From Villigracilis sp900696595 (GTDB lineage Bacteria > Chloroflexota > Anaerolineae > Anaerolineales > Villigracilaceae): 64,000 bases of DNA. The position numbers were made by a program, and so were the translations under genes. Below the pieces are notes generated by a model. That model worked only from the letters and a program-made list of their open reading frames with translations, did no database searches and was not told the origin of the DNA. The number at the start of each line of letters is the position of its first letter. The first letter of the stretch is position 1. The DNA lies in contig SZPH01000001.1 in the NCBI GenBank assembly GCA_030263615.1, forward strand, positions 62,001 to 126,000, in the 5' to 3' direction. Shown here in pieces: positions 60,128-64,000 of the stretch.

Positions 60128-63100
60128 CTACCTCACGTTGAAACTCAGCACCGCCGACCACGCGCTCCAGTTTCCGGCCGCGTCCTTTGCCCTCACTCTC
60201 CAGTAATACATCCTGCCCATCAACGTCTTCGACTGGACGAATGTTTTTGCGGTTGTCGTCGTAAACTCGGGGCTGGAGAAATCGGCGTTATTGTCAATTT
60301 GCACTTCGTACCTCGCCGCGCCGCCGACGGATTTCCATTCCAGTTGCGGACGGCGGGGGGTGGAGGTTCCGTTTTTAGGACGCTTCAGGGCTGGCGCGGC
60401 GGGCGGAGTCGCATCCAGCGTGAAGAAATACGTCCCGCTGAATTTTCCGGGATCAAGGTTCGCGTTGTAGGCGCGGACTTTCATGTAGTAACCGCCGTCC
60501 GGCAGGGGAATTTGCATGGTTAGCGTCGCGCCTTCGATGGTTTGCGCCAGTACGTTTTTTGAGAATCCGCTGTCGCGGGCGATGAAGACTTCGTAGGCTC
60601 TCGCGTCCGGGACGACAGACCAGGATGGGGGAGAAAAGGCGTTATTGGTCAGGTTGCCCGGAATCGCCGCGATAACGGGCGCGGAAAAATCCACAGTCGT
60701 CTTCGCCAGCGTAAAACTTTCGCCGGTTATGAATCCGTTATTCGCCAGAAGATTCCCCGCCCGGTCTGTGATGTTCCCGTTATCGAAAAGATCGAGTCTT
60801 ATCGTCCCCGAACCCGCGCCGATTGTCGCCGTGACCCAATAAAACGGGTCCGCGTTTTGCAGGTTGACGACGGACGAGAGAATCACATTCGATCCTGTTA
60901 TCGTGAAGTCGCTTGATTCCACGCCAAGCACGGGTTCGGAAAATGTAACGATAAAATCCGCCGTTGGGCCGAGCGTTGGATTATTGCCCGCGCGGATGAT
61001 CGAAGCGACCTGCGGCGCCGCGCGGTCAAGCGTAAACGCTTCGCCGCTGAAATTCCCGTCCCCCGCGCCGCTCCCGCCCAGCGCGACTCCCTCCGCGTTA
61101 TGGATGCTGTCATCGTCCACAAGGTCGAGCCGCATCTCTCCATCCACCGCGCCGGTTTCCACGTTCACAACGAAGAACGGACTCAAATTCTGAATATCCC
61201 TGATCGTTCCGTTCGTCAGCACGAAATCGCCCGCGTCCACACCCTCGACAATTTCCGAAAAAGTGACAATAAAAGCCGCCGTCGCCGCATTGGTCGGGTT
61301 TGCGCTGGCGCGGATGATCGAAGTCACGATGGGCGTCGCAATGGAGGCGTTGTGAATGCCGCCCATAAAATTTCCGTTGCCAGACCCCGCCCCGCCCAGC
61401 GGATTGCCGATCTCATCCGCGATGCTGTCGTTATCCGCAACATCGAGTCGGATGCTGTCGCTCCCCGGCTGGATCGCAACCGAGACGACGTATTGACTTC
61501 CGCCCCCCGCGATATTTGTGATCGTCGCGCCGTTCATCGTTTGGAGGAAAAAATCGCCTCCGTCCACGCCGATGACGGGTTCTGAAAAACTGACGGCGAA
61601 GTCCACGCTGGAAGCGTCTGCCCCGCCAACCGGCGCGATGGATGCGACGACCGGCGCGGCGCGATCCACCGCGTAGGATTCGCCATTGGAAAATCCTGCA
61701 AGCGTCGTGTTGCCCGCCGGATCAAGAATCGAATCATTGTCCACAAAATCGAGGCGCAGAGTATCGTTTCCGTTCCCCGTTGCGACTGTGACGATATAAC
61801 TCGCCCCCGCGCCGTTGATTCCAGTCAGCGCCGCGCCGCTGGTTGTGGAGATGGCGAAGTCCGCAAGGTCAACGCCGGACACGGATTCGTTGAACGTCAC
61901 GACAAAATCCACCGAGGCGGCGTTGGTCGGACTGGGAGTCGCGCGCGCGATGGAAAGAATCGCGGGCGGAGTTTTATCCACCGTATAGGTTTCTCCGCTG
62001 AAGTTGCCGTTGGTTGCGCCCTCCCAGCCCAAAGGGAGTCCGAGGCTCGAGGCGATGGAGTCGTCGTCGGCGAGGTCGAGGCGCAGAATTCCATCCCCGC
62101 CTGTGTTGACTGAGACGACGTAAGAGTTTCCCGATCCGCTCACGTTTGCGATTCCCGCGCCGCCTGTCAGGACGAAGTCGGAGGCGTCCACGCCTGTGAC
62201 CGCGTCGGTGAATGTCGCCTGATAATTGACGACGCCCGCGTTGGATGGGTCGCGGTCGAGGCGGGCGATCGAAGAGACAAAGGGCGCCGCGTCGCCGAGG
62301 ATGTATTCGTCCACAAGCGCGCCCGCGCGGGTGAACATGCGGAAGCGCATGTACTGGCTGGTTGCCTCCACCAGCATTGCGCCGTGATCCTGATTGAAGC
62401 GCGCGCGGCTTTCGGGGACGATTGATTCAAATTTATAAATTTCCGCGCCGCCCAGCCCGTTGGTGATGTAGGGCAGTCCGTTCGCTTCCAGTCGTTCGTA
62501 AAGATGATTATGCCCGGTCAGGACGATATCCGCGCCCCATTCGCCGAACGGCCAGCGCATCCAGTCTGCCGCGCGGTGCCAGCCGGATGTGTACGGCGGA
62601 TGATGGAACACAACGACGTTGAACGGCGAGGCGGAGGAGGTCAACGCCTTCCGCAGCCAGATCGCCTGTTGCGATTTGATGTCCACGCCGTCCGGCTCTT
62701 CGCGGTTGCTGTTCAACATGAAAAAGCGAACGGGTCCCTGCGTGAATTCGTAATACCTTTCGTCCTCCCGCAGGTTGAAATATTTGAGATAGAGACCAAG
62801 CCCGCCGCTTGTCCAATCGTGGTTTCCGGGGGTTGGGAAGAACCTTCTGGTTTGCGAACCCTCTCCATATTTTCCGGCGTAGTTCACAAGATATTCGTGG
62901 TAATACTGCCCGATGTTGTCGTCCATTCGATCCGACTGGTCTATTTGATTGTTGTCTCCGGTGGTGACGATGAAATCCGGGTTCCAGCCTTTGACGAGGT
63001 TCGCCACGTCCGCTTCAGGTTGCCCCGCCACGCCGTAATCGCCGATGACGGCAAAGACGATGCGATCGCTTTGGGCGCGCGCGTTCGGCGCCTCGCTTGC

Positions 63101-63160
63101 GAACATGACGCAAGCCAGAATGACGACGGCGGGAATTAATTTCGACGATGAGATTTTCAC
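60128..63160 (-). CDS. Secreted metallophosphatase with five Ig-like repeats and two FN3-like domains
   Basis: A 1010-residue exported protein. The signal peptide ends near ARAQS (30). The calcineurin-like phosphatase domain (about 33-285) has D41 in GDYG, D69 in TGDNN, GNHDW (112-116), H186-H187 in VFHHPPY and H217/H219 in GHNHLYER, so the two-metal site is complete. Five repeats of about 90 residues follow (VDFVVTFNESVSGVDLADF, then LRLDFVDNDSI). Two fibronectin-III-like domains end it. I chose GTG at 63160 because GGAG lies 9 nt upstream; an ATG at 63181 has no ribosome-binding site. Confidence 0.87.
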   Translation of the reverse strand: MKISSSKLIPAVVILACVMFASEAPNARAQSDRIVFAVIGDYGVAGQPEADVANLVKGWNPDFIVTTGDNNQIDQSDRMDDNIGQYYHEYLVNYAGKYGEGSQTRRFFPTPGNHDWTSGGLGLYLKYFNLREDERYYEFTQGPVRFFMLNSNREEPDGVDIKSQQAIWLRKALTSSASPFNVVVFHHPPYTSGWHRAADWMRWPFGEWGADIVLTGHNHLYERLEANGLPYITNGLGGAEIYKFESIVPESRARFNQDHGAMLVEATSQYMRFRMFTRAGALVDEYILGDAAPFVSSIARLDRDPSNAGVVNYQATFTDAVTGVDASDFVLTGGAGIANVSGSGNSYVVSVNTGGDGILRLDLADDDSIASSLGLPLGWEGATNGNFSGETYTVDKTPPAILSIARATPSPTNAASVDFVVTFNESVSGVDLADFAISTTSGAALTGINGAGASYIVTVATGNGNDTLRLDFVDNDSILDPAGNTTLAGFSNGESYAVDRAAPVVASIAPVGGADASSVDFAVSFSEPVIGVDGGDFFLQTMNGATITNIAGGGSQYVVSVAIQPGSDSIRLDVADNDSIADEIGNPLGGAGSGNGNFMGGIHNASIATPIVTSIIRASANPTNAATAAFIVTFSEIVEGVDAGDFVLTNGTIRDIQNLSPFFVVNVETGAVDGEMRLDLVDDDSIHNAEGVALGGSGAGDGNFSGEAFTLDRAAPQVASIIRAGNNPTLGPTADFIVTFSEPVLGVESSDFTITGSNVILSSVVNLQNADPFYWVTATIGAGSGTIRLDLFDNGNITDRAGNLLANNGFITGESFTLAKTTVDFSAPVIAAIPGNLTNNAFSPPSWSVVPDARAYEVFIARDSGFSKNVLAQTIEGATLTMQIPLPDGGYYMKVRAYNANLDPGKFSGTYFFTLDATPPAAPALKRPKNGTSTPRRPQLEWKSVGGAARYEVQIDNNADFSSPEFTTTTAKTFVQSKTLMGRMYYWRVRAKDAAGNWSAWSAVLSFNVR

Positions 63161-63380
63161 GGCGGCTCCTTGCCGCTTCATTATAGGATTGCCGCCGCCC
63201 CTCTCCGCTTCTGGCATGAACTTAATACGGAGTCGAAAGTCTCCCGGCTGATGCCCTTGCTCTTCGGGTGCATGCAAAACATGTCAGGTAACCTGCTCCC
63301 AGCGCCGTCCCTTTTGAATCCGTGTTTTCAGCGCTCGTCCGCGTCCCGCCTTTTGAGTGCGCAGCCGTTCATGGAGTAAA

Positions 63381-64000
63381 ATGCGTTTTCGCATGAAGGG
63401 CTATTCTGTATTATTCCTCTCCCTCTTGATCGCCGGGTGCAATCTTCCGGCTTCCGCAACCGCCGAAGCCGGAATTTTTTTCACCCCCACACATGCGATT
63501 GCCACGGCGACTCCCGCGCCGACTTTCACGCCAACGACGCCCCCCGTTTTTACAGAGACTCCGATTCCCTGCGATCCGTCAAGCGCGGATTACTGCATTG
63601 TCCCGGGCGTTTTTATCTTTCTGCGCCCGATCCTGCCGCCGGGGGACGATTCGATTGACCCGACCTATCCTTACGCCTCCACCCAGGGCGGCAAACGCGA
63701 CGCGCATCACGGCGTGGAGTTTCAAAACGCGTTCGGGACTCCCGTCCATGCGGCGGGAGATGGCACGGTTGTGTTTGCGGACGCGGATAAAACTGTCAGG
63801 TTCAGCCCGTGGACGAACTTTTACGGCAATGTGATTGTCATCCGTCACGCCGGCGAGATGTACACGTTATACGCGCATCTCTCCGAGATTTTGGTTAAGG
63901 CGGGGGATGAGATTCGCGCGGGGGATGAGATCGGCAGGGTCGGGGCGACGGGCGGGGCGACTGGGAGTCATCTCCACTTTGAGGTGCGGGTTGGAAGCGA
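63381..64000 (+). CDS. M23 metallopeptidase lipoprotein (partial, runs off right edge)
   Basis: At least 206 residues of an exported LytM/M23 endopeptidase that cuts peptidoglycan cross-bridges. The signal peptide ends LIAGC (lipobox), followed by a Thr/Pro stalk (ATPAPTFTPTTPPVFTETP). The M23 domain has zinc ligand segment DAHHGVEF, VHAAGDGTVVFADAD, YTLYAHLSEI, and GGATGSHLHFEVRVG with the HxH motif. The ATG at 63381 or the one at 63393 could be the start. The end is outside the window. Confidence 0.88.
   Translation, partial: MRFRMKGYSVLFLSLLIAGCNLPASATAEAGIFFTPTHAIATATPAPTFTPTTPPVFTETPIPCDPSSADYCIVPGVFIFLRPILPPGDDSIDPTYPYASTQGGKRDAHHGVEFQNAFGTPVHAAGDGTVVFADADKTVRFSPWTNFYGNVIVIRHAGEMYTLYAHLSEILVKAGDEIRAGDEIGRVGATGGATGSHLHFEVRVGS

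Overview
The window reads as a chromosomal contig from an uncultured Gram-positive-like bacterium of the Chloroflexota, most likely class Anaerolineae. This is an inference from gene style, not from a marker gene. The evidence is GC-rich coding DNA, many lipoproteins whose signal peptide and lipobox are followed by Thr/Pro-rich stalks, SH3b, LCP and G5/3D cell-wall proteins, a thioredoxin-less VKOR, and intergenic spaces filled with short palindromes and word-like low-complexity repeats. No rRNA, tRNA, CRISPR array, prophage or transposase was found. Both ends cut a gene: a CBS-domain protein on the left and an M23 lipoprotein on the right.

Layout. 0-10.7 kb is mostly minus strand: M20 peptidase, a free-standing EF-Tu domain II, a VTT membrane protein overlapping a cyclophilin, uridine kinase, VKOR, MoeA and a long Rel/SpoT enzyme, then YbaK on the plus strand and two paralogous small lipoproteins. 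10.7-18.1 kb is plus strand: patatin, esterase, a Tat-exported L,D-transpeptidase, then a tightly overlapping run ccdA, Grx-DUF2085 fusion, pgeF, yggS, yggT, DUF167, closed by a clear terminator. 18.5-25 kb holds a TPR-Slt lipoprotein, an orphan polyamine-type binding protein, a PfkB kinase and S-adenosylhomocysteinase. 25-35 kb is a cell-envelope neighbourhood: SH3b lipoprotein, RsmA, LCP, G5/3D hydrolase, acyltransferase and GT87, with an rRNA methylase and the bifunctional NAD(P)HX repair enzyme. 35-41 kb has an SPFH-HTH fusion and a molybdenum hydroxylase operon (fused FAD/2Fe-2S subunit, small membrane protein, molybdenum subunit, XdhC). 41-47.7 kb has a class II aldolase, Nudix, a cNMP-histidine kinase, lipoproteins and a half-length peptide-binding protein. 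47.9-51.5 kb is one giant surface lipoprotein.

The most interesting metabolic block is 51.5-58.1 kb on the minus strand. An ArsR regulator is followed by an octaheme tetrathionate-reductase-family cytochrome, a seven-CxxCH cytochrome fused to a membrane cytochrome b domain, and two YeeE/YedE-type sulfur transporters, the second carrying a rhodanese-like domain that has lost its cysteine. Together they look like a quinol-linked respiratory module for a sulfur (or nitrogen) oxyanion coupled to sulfur-compound transport.

The last part holds an XRE-cupin regulator, a SufR-like regulator with a DUF59 Fe-S assembly protein, and a secreted metallophosphatase with five Ig-like repeats.

A second theme is the intergenic DNA. 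At least six families of short palindromic or word-repeat elements recur. Several sit exactly at stop codons, and in the molybdenum hydroxylase operon the same words have become coding sequence and join two subunits into one protein.
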